The notes: generated by a model not told the origin, from the letters alone. 57,247 nt of DNA from Alkalihalobacterium sp048323755 (GCF_048323755.1 NZ_JBLWFS010000026.1:1-57247), one strand, 5' to 3'; positions 31,907 through 41,427 are shown, numbered from the stretch's first letter. Numbers and translations are program-made.

Positions 31907-34327
31907 ATGGAGAAAAAGAAACTAGTCATGATAGGAAATGGAATGGCAGGGGTTAGAGTCATTGAAGATCTATTAAAAATAAACCGTGATCTATTTGAAA
32001 TAACGATTTTTGGTGAAGAACCACATCCCAATTACAACCGGATCCAACTTTCAAATATACTTCAAGGGGAAATGAGATTTGAAGATACGATAATCAATAA
32101 TTGGGATTGGTATAAAGATAACGGAATTCAGTTGTTTACGGATGAAATGATAACAAAAGTAGATCCGCAGCACCAGCTAGTTTATTCAAATAAAGGACAA
32201 GTTCTATCATATGATGAACTAATTATTGCGACTGGTTCAAAGCCATTTATTTTACCTGTTCCTGGGGCCGAACTTTCAGGAGTCATTGGATTTAGAGATA
32301 TTGAAGATTGCGTAACTATGATGGAAGTTGCTAAGCAACATAAAAAAGCAGTTGTAATTGGAGGGGGACTTCTTGGACTTGAGGCTGCTAAAGGATTACT
32401 TCATTTAGGAATGGAAGTGGATGTCGTTCATTTAGTCGAACATTTGATGGAAAAACAGCTAGATCCTGTTGCTTCTAGTATGTTAAAACAAGCATTAGAA
32501 GAGCAAGGGATGAACTTCCTCATGCCAAAATCAACGACTGAAATTGTGGGAACCGATCGAGTCGAGGGTGTTCGATTTTCAGATGGAAGTGAAGTGCAAG
32601 CAGACTTAGTCGTAATGTCGGCCGGGATTGTTCCAAACATTGATTTTATTAAAGGCAGTGACATCTATATCAATCGTGGCATTGTAGTTAATGATTATTT
32701 AGAAACGAATATTCCTCATGTGTATGCTGTAGGGGAATGTGCAGAACACCGAGAAGTGGTTTATGGTTTAGTGGCTCCTTTATATGAACAAGGTAAAGTA
32801 TTAGCCAATCGTTTGTGCGGTGTCAAGGAAGAAGGTTACGAAGGTTCATTGTTAGGAACCCAGCTTAAAGTAACTGAAATTGATTTGTTCTCAGCTGGAG
32901 AAATTTATGATGATGCATCAACCAAATCAATAAAAGTCCATAACGAATATGAAGGTGTCTATAAGAAGGTTTTAGTTAGAGATAATCGAATTGTCGGTGT
33001 CGTTTTATATGGTGATACAAAAGATAGTTCAAGATTATTTAGAATGTTAACGAACAAAGAAGATATTTCAGATCAAGCCACAATTTCTTTCTTACTAGCG
33101 CCAGGAGCGGATGCGACGACTGACGTTGGAGCGATGCCAGATAATGAAGTTATTTGTGGTTGTAACGGAACGACTAAAGGAACGATTGTCGATGCCATTC
33201 AACAACAAGGACTTGCAACAATAGAGCAAGTAGGTGGTTGTACGAATGCAGGAAGATCTTGCGGGCGTTGCAAACCATTAATTGGTGAAATTCTCGAACA
33301 TGCATTAGGTTCTGACTATGAATTGACTGCTCAAAAAGAAACATTATGTGGGTGTACAACTTTTAGTCGAGATGAAGTTATAGATGAAATAAAAGATAAA
33401 GGATTAACTTCACCAAAAGAAGTCATGATGGTTCTGAACTGGAACGAAGAACAAGGCTGCTCAAAATGCCGTCCAGCGTTAAATTACTATCTCGGTATGA
33501 TTAATCCAGAATATAAAGATGATAGAAATTCGCGTCTTGTAAATGAAAAATTACACGCTAACATTCAAAAAGATGGAACGTATTCAGTTGTTCCTAGAAT
33601 GTACGGTGGAGTGACGACAGCTGAAGATTTAAGAAAGCTTGCTGATGTTGCTGATAAGTATAATGTGCCACTCGTCAAATTAACAGGTGGACAACGAATT
33701 GGTTTATTTGGATTGAAAAAAGAACAACTCCCTCAAGTATGGGAAGAGCTAGGGATGCCATCTGGATATGCTTACGGAAAGACGCTTCGTACAGTAAAAA
33801 CGTGCGTAGGTTCACAGTTCTGTCGTTTTGGTACTCAAGATTCGATGAGTCTCGGCATTGAATTAGAAAAACGCTTTGAACGTCTTGATACACCACATAA
33901 ATTCAAAATGGGTGTATCCGCTTGTCCGAGAAACTGTGCAGAATCCGGAATTAAAGATGTCGGAGTTGTTGGAGTTGATGGTGGTTGGGAACTATATGTC
34001 GGTGGTAACGGGGGCACAGACTTACGTGCTGGAGACTTCTTCTGTAAAGTCAAAACGGAACAAGAAGTATTTGAAATGACAGGGGCTTTTATACAGTATT
34101 ACCGTGAAACGGCCAATTATTTAGAAAGAACCTCTCACTGGGTGGACCGCCTTGGATTAGACCATATTAAGGAAGTAGTAGCCGATGTAGAAAAAAGAGC
34201 GGAATTAAACGCAACGCTGCAAAAAACAGTGAGTCGTTATGAAGAGCCGTGGCAAAAAATAAATGAGGATGAAAGTATCCGTGAAGCCTATTTTAAAACA
34301 ACAACTATACCAGTGCCAGTTCAGTAG
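31907..34327 (+). CDS. nirB: NADH-dependent nitrite reductase large subunit NirB
   Basis: An 806-aa cytoplasmic enzyme that reduces nitrite to ammonium with NADH. In order: an FAD/NAD(P) oxidoreductase part (IGNGMAGVRVIEDLL; GGGLLGLEAAKGLL), two BFD-like [2Fe-2S] segments (CGCNGTTKG...CTNAGRSCGRCKP and CGCTTFSRDE...CSKCRPALN), and a C-terminal sirohaem-[4Fe-4S] reductase domain with CVGSQFCRFG and CPRNCAESGIKDVGV. Length equals B. subtilis NasD. The ATG at 31907 follows TGGAGG. The Fnr box upstream points to an anaerobic role (nitrite detoxification and ammonification) rather than only assimilation. Confidence 0.96.
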   Translation: MEKKKLVMIGNGMAGVRVIEDLLKINRDLFEITIFGEEPHPNYNRIQLSNILQGEMRFEDTIINNWDWYKDNGIQLFTDEMITKVDPQHQLVYSNKGQVLSYDELIIATGSKPFILPVPGAELSGVIGFRDIEDCVTMMEVAKQHKKAVVIGGGLLGLEAAKGLLHLGMEVDVVHLVEHLMEKQLDPVASSMLKQALEEQGMNFLMPKSTTEIVGTDRVEGVRFSDGSEVQADLVVMSAGIVPNIDFIKGSDIYINRGIVVNDYLETNIPHVYAVGECAEHREVVYGLVAPLYEQGKVLANRLCGVKEEGYEGSLLGTQLKVTEIDLFSAGEIYDDASTKSIKVHNEYEGVYKKVLVRDNRIVGVVLYGDTKDSSRLFRMLTNKEDISDQATISFLLAPGADATTDVGAMPDNEVICGCNGTTKGTIVDAIQQQGLATIEQVGGCTNAGRSCGRCKPLIGEILEHALGSDYELTAQKETLCGCTTFSRDEVIDEIKDKGLTSPKEVMMVLNWNEEQGCSKCRPALNYYLGMINPEYKDDRNSRLVNEKLHANIQKDGTYSVVPRMYGGVTTAEDLRKLADVADKYNVPLVKLTGGQRIGLFGLKKEQLPQVWEELGMPSGYAYGKTLRTVKTCVGSQFCRFGTQDSMSLGIELEKRFERLDTPHKFKMGVSACPRNCAESGIKDVGVVGVDGGWELYVGGNGGTDLRAGDFFCKVKTEQEVFEMTGAFIQYYRETANYLERTSHWVDRLGLDHIKEVVADVEKRAELNATLQKTVSRYEEPWQKINEDESIREAYFKTTTIPVPVQ

Positions 34328-34341
34328 AGAGGAAGATTAGA

Positions 34342-34668
34342 ATGATGAAAACAAGACAAGCTATTAAACTTTATTCATTTCATGAACTGCCAGAAATGAT
34401 TGGTCAAGTGTTTTCTGTCGATGGGGAGGAGATTGCTCTCTTTCGCCTATCAGATGGTTCGGTTCGAGCGATCGAAAATAAAAGTCCACACCCTAAAGGA
34501 GGCATTCTTTCCGAAGGTCTTGTCAGCGGTCACTTTGTTTTTTGCCCGATGCATGACTGGAAAATTTCATTAATCGATGGAAAAGTACAAGCTCCTGATG
34601 AAGGTAAAGTTAAAACTTACACCATCGAGGTTGAAGAAGGAAATGTAAAGCTTATTTGGGAGAAATAA
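34342..34668 (+). CDS. nirD: Nitrite reductase small subunit NirD (Rieske-fold)
   Basis: A 108-aa Rieske-type ferredoxin-fold subunit of NADH nitrite reductase. As in Bacillus NasE the fold is kept (NKSPHPKGGILSEGLVSGHF and FCPMHDWKISLIDGKVQAPD) but the usual CxH/CxxH ligand set is incomplete (SPHP in place of CPH), so no cluster is expected. GAGGAAG precedes the start. It follows nirB by 14 bases. Confidence 0.92.
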   Translation: MMKTRQAIKLYSFHELPEMIGQVFSVDGEEIALFRLSDGSVRAIENKSPHPKGGILSEGLVSGHFVFCPMHDWKISLIDGKVQAPDEGKVKTYTIEVEEGNVKLIWEK

Positions 34669-34729
34669 TAGATGAAGGGGGTGTTGATTTACGACTATTT
34701 CGTGAACAGAATTATAGGTGACACGATTT

Positions 34730-34745
34730 TGTGATTTTTTTCACA
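34730..34745 (+). promoter_or_regulatory. Fnr box of pflBA
   Basis: TGTGA-TTTTTT-TCACA, perfect, 22 bases before the -10 TATACT (34768-34773). The spacing is identical to nirBD. Confidence 0.88.
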
Positions 34746-34805
34746 GCCTCAAATACTACTGAATTGTTATACTAGACCTGTAGAGTAAATTAGAAAAAAT
34801 TAGAA

Positions 34806-34875
34806 AAGACGCTATTGAAAAAGCTAGGTTGTTTATATTGAAATAGTAATCTGTAAGTCATTTTGATAGCGTCTT
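34806..34875 (+). ncRNA. Structured 5' leader domain of pflB
   Basis: AAGACGCTAT (34806-34815) and ATAGCGTCTT (34866-34875) are perfect complements that close a 50-base domain inside the pflB leader, between the Fnr promoter and the ribosome binding site. There is no T run after it, so it is not a terminator. It could stabilise the mRNA or control translation. Confidence 0.5.
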
Positions 34876-34909
34876 AATCCCATTGTTAATTTTCAAGGAG
34901 TGAAAAAAG

Positions 34910-37162
34910 ATGAGTCATCCAAACAGTTTCAGAAAAGGTAATTGGGACCAAGAAATAGATGTAAGGGACTTCATTCAAAAAAATTATACAGTATACGATG
35001 GTGATGACGCTTTTCTTGTAGGCGCAACAGAAAGCACTAAAAAATTATGGGAAAAAGTGATGGAGCTTACCAAAAAAGAACGTGAAAACGGTGGCGTATA
35101 TGATTTAGACACTGAAATCGTTTCTACAATCACATCACATGGACCAGCATATTTAGATAAAGAGAAGGAAACAATTGTCGGTTTCCAAACGGATCAACCG
35201 TTCAAACGTTCATTACAGCCATACGGTGGTATTCGCATGGCAGCAACAGCTTGTGAAGCATACGGTTACAAGATGGATCAAGAAGTGGATCGCTTTTTTA
35301 CAGAGCATCGAAAAACACATAACCAAGGTGTATTTGATGCATATACAGATGAAATGAAACTGGCGAGAAAAATCGGGATCATTACAGGTTTACCTGATGC
35401 TTATGGCCGTGGAAGAATTATTGGTGATTACAGACGTGTTGCTTTATACGGTGTTAATTTCTTAATTAATGAGAAGAAACAATCGCTTCAAGAAATGGGT
35501 AAAAGAATGTCTGAAGAAGTGATCCGTTTAAGAGAAGAGATTTCTGAACAAATTAAATCGCTTCAAGAATTGAAAACACTTGCTGCTTCTTACGGTTTTG
35601 ACATTTCTGAGCCGGCGACTACGGCAATAGAAGCCTTCCAATGGTTGTACTTTGGCTACTTAGCTGCAATAAAAGAGCAAAACGGAGCAGCGATGAGCTT
35701 AGGACGAGTCTCAACGTTCCTCGATATTTATATTGAAAATGATCTAAAAGAAGGCCGTTTAACAGAAGAGGAAGCACAAGAATTAGTCGATCATTTTGTT
35801 ATGAAACTACGTCTCGTCAAATTTGCCAGAACACCTGATTATAACGATCTCTTTAGTGGCGATCCGACATGGGTAACTGAATCAATCGGCGGGGTTGGAA
35901 TAGACGGCAGACCTTTAGTCACAAAAACGTCGTTCCGATTCATTCACACGCTAACAAACCTAGGTCCAGCACCAGAACCGAATTTAACTGTGCTTTGGTC
36001 AACGAACTTGCCAGAGAACTTCAAACGCTATTGTGCAAAAATGTCGATCCAAACAAGTTCACTTCAATACGAAAATGATGATTTAATGCGTGTAGAATTT
36101 GGTGACGATTATGGAATTGCTTGTTGTGTATCTGCTATGCGAATTGGGAAGCAAATGCAATTCTTTGGTGCAAGAGCAAACTTAGCAAAAACGCTTTTAT
36201 ATGCGATTAACGGTGGGGTTGATGAAAAAGCGAAAATTCAAGTGACACCGATGTTTGAAAGAATTACGAGTGAATACTTAGACTATGAAGAAGTAATGTC
36301 TAAGTTTGATCATGTCATGGAATGGTTAGCTGAGCTTTATATTAATACTTTAAATATCATTCATTATATGCATGACAAATATAATTACGAGCGCATTGAA
36401 ATGGCTCTTCACGACAATGAAATTTTACGGACGATGGCGACAGGAATTGCAGGTCTATCTGTAGTAGCTGACTCATTAAGTGCCATTAAGCACGCAAAAG
36501 TAAAAACGGTCCGTGATGAGAACGGAATTGTCGTTGATTATATCGTTGAAGGGGAATACCCTCAATTCGGAAACAATGATGATCGTGTCGATGAAATTGC
36601 TCAAGATATCGTCAGACGTTTTATGAAAAAGTTGAAAAAGCATGATACGTATCGTCAATCTACAACGACAATGTCCATCTTAACCATTACTTCGAATGTG
36701 GTTTATGGTAAGAAAACAGGAAATACTCCAGACGGAAGAAAAGATGGCGAGCCGTTTGCACCGGGCGCAAATCCTCTTCACGGAAGAGATAAAAAAGGAG
36801 CACTCGCTTCATTAAATTCGGTGGCTAAATTACCGTACCAACATTCACTAGATGGAATTTCAAACACATTCTCGATCGTTCCTAAGGCGTTAGGTAAAGA
36901 ATCGGAAGACCGCACGACAAACTTAGTTGCTATCTTAGATGGGTATTCAGAGAAGAACGGGCATCACTTAAACATCAACGTCTTTGACCGCGAAACATTA
37001 TTAGATGCAATGGATCACCCGGAATTATACCCGCAATTAACCATTCGTGTATCAGGGTATGCGGTGAACTTTATTAAACTAACAAGAGAACAGCAATTAG
37101 ATGTAATTAACCGTACATTCCATGACTCCATTGGAGGAAAGCAACTAGTAACACCAGTATAA
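34910..37162 (+). CDS. pflB: Formate C-acetyltransferase (pyruvate formate-lyase) PflB
   Basis: A 750-aa glycyl-radical enzyme that splits pyruvate with CoA into acetyl-CoA and formate during anaerobic growth. The adjacent active-site cysteines are in YGIACCVSAM. The radical glycine is in IRVSGYAVNFIKL near the C terminus. Length is standard. AAGGAGTG precedes the ATG. Its activase gene pflA follows, a repeat palindrome standing between them. Formate made here could feed the FdhF-like enzyme and the OFA transporter in this window. Confidence 0.98.
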   Translation: MSHPNSFRKGNWDQEIDVRDFIQKNYTVYDGDDAFLVGATESTKKLWEKVMELTKKERENGGVYDLDTEIVSTITSHGPAYLDKEKETIVGFQTDQPFKRSLQPYGGIRMAATACEAYGYKMDQEVDRFFTEHRKTHNQGVFDAYTDEMKLARKIGIITGLPDAYGRGRIIGDYRRVALYGVNFLINEKKQSLQEMGKRMSEEVIRLREEISEQIKSLQELKTLAASYGFDISEPATTAIEAFQWLYFGYLAAIKEQNGAAMSLGRVSTFLDIYIENDLKEGRLTEEEAQELVDHFVMKLRLVKFARTPDYNDLFSGDPTWVTESIGGVGIDGRPLVTKTSFRFIHTLTNLGPAPEPNLTVLWSTNLPENFKRYCAKMSIQTSSLQYENDDLMRVEFGDDYGIACCVSAMRIGKQMQFFGARANLAKTLLYAINGGVDEKAKIQVTPMFERITSEYLDYEEVMSKFDHVMEWLAELYINTLNIIHYMHDKYNYERIEMALHDNEILRTMATGIAGLSVVADSLSAIKHAKVKTVRDENGIVVDYIVEGEYPQFGNNDDRVDEIAQDIVRRFMKKLKKHDTYRQSTTTMSILTITSNVVYGKKTGNTPDGRKDGEPFAPGANPLHGRDKKGALASLNSVAKLPYQHSLDGISNTFSIVPKALGKESEDRTTNLVAILDGYSEKNGHHLNINVFDRETLLDAMDHPELYPQLTIRVSGYAVNFIKLTREQQLDVINRTFHDSIGGKQLVTPV

Positions 37163-37236
37163 ATAAGTGTGAAAATTGGTCCATCATAAAAGGATGAATA
37201 TCACATAAAAAGATATAGGTGTCACATAAAAAGGGA

Positions 37237-37276
37237 GGTACCAGGCACCTTTAGTCCGCTAAAGGTGCCTGGTACC
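37237..37276. repeat. GGTRCCAGGYACC palindrome, copy 3
   Basis: GGTACCAGGCACCTTTAG and its exact complement surround a TCCG loop: an 18-bp perfect stem in the pflB-pflA gap. It has no strong T run, so it may trim or attenuate rather than end the transcript. Confidence 0.85.
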
Positions 37277-37321
37277 ATTTAAAAATATCATCATGAATTT
37301 ATTCAAAAGGGGCTTCTAATT

Positions 37322-38047
37322 ATGAAAGGTTACGTGCATTCAGTAGAGACATCAGGTATGGTAGACGGGCCCGGAATTCGTTATGTCATTTTCACGCAAG
37401 GCTGCTTGTTACGATGTCAATTTTGTCATAATCCTGATACGTGGGAACAGAAAAAGGGTGAACCGGTTGATGTAGACGATCTAATTCAGGACATTGAAAC
37501 GTATATCCCGTATTTAAAACGATCGAACGGCGGGGTTACGGTCAGTGGAGGAGAACCACTTCTGCAAATTGACTTTTTAATTGCCTTATTTAAACGATGT
37601 AAAGAATTAGGGCTTCATACAACGATCGACACGTCTGCAGGCTGCTTTTCGAAGAGTCAGTCGTTCCTTAAGTCGTTAGATGAACTTCTCCAATATACAG
37701 ATTTATTCTTACTAGATGTAAAACAGATCGATAATGAAAAGCATAAACAGTTAACAACGGTCCCAAACACACACATTTTACAGTTTGCTCAGCTTCTTGC
37801 TGAAAAACAACGGCCAGTTTGGATTCGCCATGTGCTTATTCCGGGTATAACGGATGCAGACGAAGATTTAGAAAGACTTGCTTCTTTTATCGACACCTTA
37901 TCGAATGTTGAGAAGGTGGAAATACTCCCATACCATCAAATGGGCGTTTATAAATGGGAGCAATTAGGGTTAGAATATCCGCTCTCGCATGTGAATCCAC
38001 CAGATGAAGCAACAGTAATGCGAGCAAAGCAAATTCTTGGTATATAA
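37322..38047 (+). CDS. pflA: Pyruvate formate-lyase activating enzyme PflA
   Basis: A 241-aa radical SAM enzyme that installs the glycyl radical on PflB. The cluster motif is Cys28-x3-Cys32-x2-Cys35 (CLLRCQFCHNPDTW), followed by GGVTVSGGEPLLQ and LHTTIDTSAG. The start ATG has AAAAGGGG upstream. It follows pflB after 160 bases and is followed by a terminator. Confidence 0.97.
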   Translation: MKGYVHSVETSGMVDGPGIRYVIFTQGCLLRCQFCHNPDTWEQKKGEPVDVDDLIQDIETYIPYLKRSNGGVTVSGGEPLLQIDFLIALFKRCKELGLHTTIDTSAGCFSKSQSFLKSLDELLQYTDLFLLDVKQIDNEKHKQLTTVPNTHILQFAQLLAEKQRPVWIRHVLIPGITDADEDLERLASFIDTLSNVEKVEILPYHQMGVYKWEQLGLEYPLSHVNPPDEATVMRAKQILGI

Positions 38048-38050
38048 ACA

Positions 38051-38081
38051 AAGAGCGACTGACAATAGGTCAGCCGCTCTT
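38051..38081. terminator. Terminator between pflA and the convergent dctP
   Basis: AAGAGCGACTGAC and GGTCAGCCGCTCTT form a stem with one mismatch, followed by TACTTTTCCC on the plus strand. Confidence 0.75.
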
Positions 38082-38090
38082 ACTTTTCCC

Positions 38091-39119
38091 TTACTCGGTA
38101 GCTTGTATTCGCTGAATGTACTCTCCGTATTTCTCAGCATGTTTTTCATATACAGGCTCTACGAGTTGACGGAAAGCATTTAGATCTAGATCTTCGCTAG
38201 AAATGATTTCTACTCCGTTATCAATTAAATTTTGCTTTTGCTCAGCTTCTAACTCTTGAGAAATGTTACGTTGTATTTGTGCATATTCTTTTCCTAGATT
38301 TATAATTGCTTCTTGAACATCTACGGGTAACGAGTTGTATACGTCATGATTTATTAATAGTGTCGCAGATGCATAGTATAATCCTACTTCAGAAAGATAT
38401 TTCGTTTGTTCGTACACATTAGTACTCCAAATTACTCCGTAAGAAAAATCAGATCCATCAATAACCCCTTGTTGAAGACCACCGTATACTTCTGGAAAAG
38501 CCATCGGTGTAGCATTTGTCCCTAAAGCACTATACGTATCTAGTAATAGTTCGCTTTCAATCGTCCTCATTTTTAATCCTTTTAGATCTTCTGGAGTCAT
38601 AATTGGCTTTACATTATTCGCTAAATGACGTTGGCCATTTTCCCAAAAGGCAATTCCTTTTAACCCTGAGTTGGACATGATCTCTAATATTTCTTGACCT
38701 ACCTCACCATCTAATGTCTTATAAGCATGCTCTAAATCTTTAAATAAAAACGGGAATTCAATAGCTGTTACTTCAGGAACAAAGTTGCTGACTACACCCG
38801 TTGTAATCACACTCATATCTATAGTTCCTAATTGGACTCCTTCTAATAACTCTCTTTCGCCCCCTAAGGAACCGTTACCGAAAATTTCAAATTGTACTTG
38901 TCCATCTGTAGCCTCTTCCACAGCTTCTGCATAAGCTTCAAACCCGAGTGCATAAGCCTCTCCAGGTGGTGCAATATGTCCCACCTTCAGTGTAATAACT
39001 TCCGTTGCATCATTTTTTTCACTTGAGTTTGTTACACTGTTTGATTCGCCACAAGCTGTAAGTCCAACAAGACAAACAATGGAAGAGAGAATAGTTACCA
39101 ACGATTTCTTTTTCATCAT
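38091..39119 (-). CDS. Orphan TRAP-type substrate-binding lipoprotein (DctP)
   Basis: A 342-aa extracytoplasmic binding protein. The lipoprotein signal ends at Cys23 (GLTACGES). DctP-family segments are FEIFGNGSLGGERELLEGVQ, DLKGLKMRTIESELLL and FPEVYGGLQQGVIDGSDFSY with the conserved Arg of the carboxylate site. It is related to the DctP at 10794. No DctQ or DctM gene is adjacent, so it either shares membrane subunits encoded elsewhere or acts as a receptor for a sensor. AGGGGGCAAC precedes the ATG. Its neighbours are fermentation and Fnr-controlled genes. Confidence 0.88.
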   Translation of the reverse strand: MMKKKSLVTILSSIVCLVGLTACGESNSVTNSSEKNDATEVITLKVGHIAPPGEAYALGFEAYAEAVEEATDGQVQFEIFGNGSLGGERELLEGVQLGTIDMSVITTGVVSNFVPEVTAIEFPFLFKDLEHAYKTLDGEVGQEILEIMSNSGLKGIAFWENGQRHLANNVKPIMTPEDLKGLKMRTIESELLLDTYSALGTNATPMAFPEVYGGLQQGVIDGSDFSYGVIWSTNVYEQTKYLSEVGLYYASATLLINHDVYNSLPVDVQEAIINLGKEYAQIQRNISQELEAEQKQNLIDNGVEIISSEDLDLNAFRQLVEPVYEKHAEKYGEYIQRIQATE

Positions 39120-39292
39120 AGTTGCCCCCTAGATTTATGTAAGTCTATCAAAAGCGTGAAAACCCCCTTACACTTTAATGCCTAAAAGCGTTGAAGCGTA
39201 AAGTTGTTTTCTATTATAGACCATTATTTAATAAATTGCATCAAGATTTTGATTTTTTTTGTAATATTTTTAATTTAATAAAGTTTATGGTC

Positions 39293-39308
39293 AGTGATAT
39301 TTTTCACA
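39293..39308 (+). promoter_or_regulatory. Fnr box of the second moaA
   Basis: AGTGA-TATTTT-TCACA has one mismatch from consensus and lies 21 bases before TAAAGT (39330-39335), a fair -10. Confidence 0.7.
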
Positions 39309-39356
39309 GAATAAACGATCATCATTTGATAAAGTAAGGTTAAAGGAAGTGATGAT

Positions 39357-40343
39357 ATGAATTTAGTTGATCGATTTGATCGGAAACATGATTACTTAAG
39401 AATTTCGGTTACAGATCGATGCAATCTCCTTTGTCATTATTGTGTTCCTAACGGGGTTCATGATTGTACAAGTTTTCAACATCTACTGACAGACGACGAA
39501 ATAGTGAATATCGTTCAAGCTGGAGCACAACTAGGCATAAAGAAAATTCGTATTACAGGAGGAGAGCCGCTAGTTCGTAAAGGCCTTCCAAAGTTAATAG
39601 GGAGATTAAAAGAAATTCCTGGTATAGAAGATATCGCGCTTACGACGAATGGTATCTTTCTAGCAAAGTACGCTCAAGCGTTAAAGGACGCTGGTTTAAA
39701 TCGAATAAACATCAGTCTTGATACTTTAAATGAAGAAAAATATACGAAGATTTCGAGAAACGGGAAACTGAAAGATGTCCTAGAAGGAATTCAAGCAGCT
39801 ATCGATCATCAGTTACATCCCATCAAGTTAAATGTTGTTTTATTAAAAGACTACAATGTGGATGAGATTGAAACCTTTTTAAAGTGGACGATGAAAGAAA
39901 ATATACAAATTCGCTTTATTGAATACATGCCGATTGGAAACCAACAATTCGAATGGTCCAAACAATATCAGTCCCTGTCAATTGTAAAAAATATAGCTGA
40001 AACGATTGGCATATATACTGAGCACGAAAGAAAAGAACTGGCAGGACCAGCACGAACATTTTCTTTTGAAAATGCGAAAGGAAGCTTTGGCTTAATCCAT
40101 CCGATATCCAATGAATTTTGTGCTAGTTGTAACCGACTGCGCCTGACTGCGGATGGACATCTGAAATCGTGTTTGTTCTGGGAAGCAGAAGTACCTGTAA
40201 AAGCGATAGCCCATGACCATCACGCACTTATTGATGCCTATAAGCGAGCATTGTTTTTAAAGCCGAAAAATCATGAAATGGGGCAAACGATGTATGAACA
40301 AGGGACGCCAACTGTAAGAGCTATGTCGGCTATTGGTGGTTAA
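39357..40343 (+). CDS. moaA: GTP 3',8-cyclase MoaA (copy 2, Fnr-linked)
   Basis: A second complete MoaA of 328 aa with Cys22/Cys26/Cys29 (CNLLCHYC), the C-terminal cluster CASCNRLRLTADGHLKSCLF and the terminal Gly-Gly (SAIGG). It differs clearly from the copy at 16773. The Fnr-type box upstream suggests it boosts cofactor supply under anaerobic conditions, as B. subtilis narA (moaA) does beside narGHJI. AAGGAAGTGAT precedes the ATG. It is a single-gene unit with a terminator about 100 bases downstream. Confidence 0.95.
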   Translation: MNLVDRFDRKHDYLRISVTDRCNLLCHYCVPNGVHDCTSFQHLLTDDEIVNIVQAGAQLGIKKIRITGGEPLVRKGLPKLIGRLKEIPGIEDIALTTNGIFLAKYAQALKDAGLNRINISLDTLNEEKYTKISRNGKLKDVLEGIQAAIDHQLHPIKLNVVLLKDYNVDEIETFLKWTMKENIQIRFIEYMPIGNQQFEWSKQYQSLSIVKNIAETIGIYTEHERKELAGPARTFSFENAKGSFGLIHPISNEFCASCNRLRLTADGHLKSCLFWEAEVPVKAIAHDHHALIDAYKRALFLKPKNHEMGQTMYEQGTPTVRAMSAIGG

Positions 40344-40440
40344 ACCCTATATTATTTCACTGACAATCAGTAAAGACCCAAACTGAATTCACTATTCTTG
40401 GGAGCTTTACGTTATTCCTCATAGTCAGATCTACACATTG

Positions 40441-40475
40441 AGGCCGACTCATCTATGGAGTCGGCTTCTTTTTTT
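40441..40475 (+). terminator. Terminator of moaA copy 2
   Basis: GCCGACTC and GAGTCGGC around ATCTATG, followed by a run of seven T. Confidence 0.85.
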
Positions 40476-40616
40476 AGTAGGTTTCAAAAAACAAACAATG
40501 TATGTACTGTGTAAATGAGCTGAACTCGGTTTCCACATAACGTGATGGTATAAGGTGATGTTGAGCAAGAAGTCTAACCTTATGATAGGAAAGGGAAAGA
40601 GTGAATTTAATCAATA

Positions 40617-40656
40617 AGAAAAGCCGTTTCCATATCGATATAGAAACGGCTTTTCT
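40617..40656. terminator. Terminator of the Mrp-like gene
   Basis: AGAAAAGCCGTTTC and GAAACGGCTTTTCT form a perfect 14-bp stem; on the minus strand it follows the mrp-like stop. Confidence 0.8.
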
Positions 40657-40668
40657 GCAAGTATAAAA

Positions 40669-41427
40669 TTAATTTATTGCTGTTTTTTGGTTTAATAAAA
40701 CTTCGTCAATTTGCTGGGCAAGTTCATTAAAGTGAGCAAATAAATTCGTAGTCTCATCATAAATAGATGGAACTTCACCATTGTCATTCGGGAGAGCCAT
40801 AGGTAAGGAAGCCAATAGTTGAGTATCTAATGTTTTAGATAATGTCTCCCCGCCGCCTTTTCCAAAAAGATAATATTTCTTATCTTGTCCAGGAGGAGAG
40901 AAATAAGACATATTTTCGATGACACCTAATATTTCATGGTTAGTATTTTGCGCCATCGTCCCTGCTCGTTCAGCTACATGTGTTGCTGTCGGGTGAGGCG
41001 TTGTAACAATAATCTCCTTGCATTCAGGAACCATATGATGAAGGTCAAGCGCAACATCTCCAGTCCCTGGCGGCATATCTAAAATTACATAGTCAAGTTT
41101 CCCCCAAATCACGTCTTTAAAGAAATGTTCGATCATTCGTCCTAGCATTGGACCGCGCCAAACAATGGGGTTATTTCCGCGCACCATAAATCCGGTGGAC
41201 ATAACACTTAAACCATGTGAGCCAACAGGAATGATTTTATTATTAATCGTTTTGGGACGATCTGTGATATTTAAGATTTTCGGTACACTAAAGCCGTAAA
41301 TATCTAAATCTATGATAGCCACACTTTTATTTAATCGAGATAAAGCAAGAGCTAGATTTACGGATACCGTTGATTTTCCTACGCCGCCTTTGCCGCTAGT
41401 TACCGCAATTACATTTCCAGTAATCAT
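40669..41427 (-). CDS. Mrp/ApbC-like P-loop ATPase (Fe-S carrier type)
   Basis: A 252-aa ATPase of the Mrp/NBP35 family, thought to carry iron-sulfur clusters to target proteins. The deviant Walker A is SGKGGVGKST (residues 11-20); other marks are IIDLDIYGFSVPKIL, DYVILDMPPGTGD and GVIENMSYFSPP. Unlike B. subtilis SalA (about 350 aa), it lacks the N-terminal MIP18 domain and the CxxC pair. ATG at 41427 follows AGGAGTG. It shares a divergent, Fnr-boxed promoter region with the chemoreceptor, so it may help to load clusters of anaerobic enzymes. Confidence 0.88.
   Translation of the reverse strand: MITGNVIAVTSGKGGVGKSTVSVNLALALSRLNKSVAIIDLDIYGFSVPKILNITDRPKTINNKIIPVGSHGLSVMSTGFMVRGNNPIVWRGPMLGRMIEHFFKDVIWGKLDYVILDMPPGTGDVALDLHHMVPECKEIIVTTPHPTATHVAERAGTMAQNTNHEILGVIENMSYFSPPGQDKKYYLFGKGGGETLSKTLDTQLLASLPMALPNDNGEVPSIYDETTNLFAHFNELAQQIDEVLLNQKTAIN

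Larger units (their letters stand above)
40344..40668. other. Gap with two terminators
   Basis: 325 bases between convergent moaA and the Mrp-like gene. Apart from the hairpins at 40441 and 40617 nothing is visible. Confidence 0.5.

Noticed and set aside
37163..37236. Direct repeats TCACATAAAAAG in the pflB-pflA gap as half Fnr sites
   Set aside because: They lack the TGTGA partner at the right spacing and lie inside an operon.
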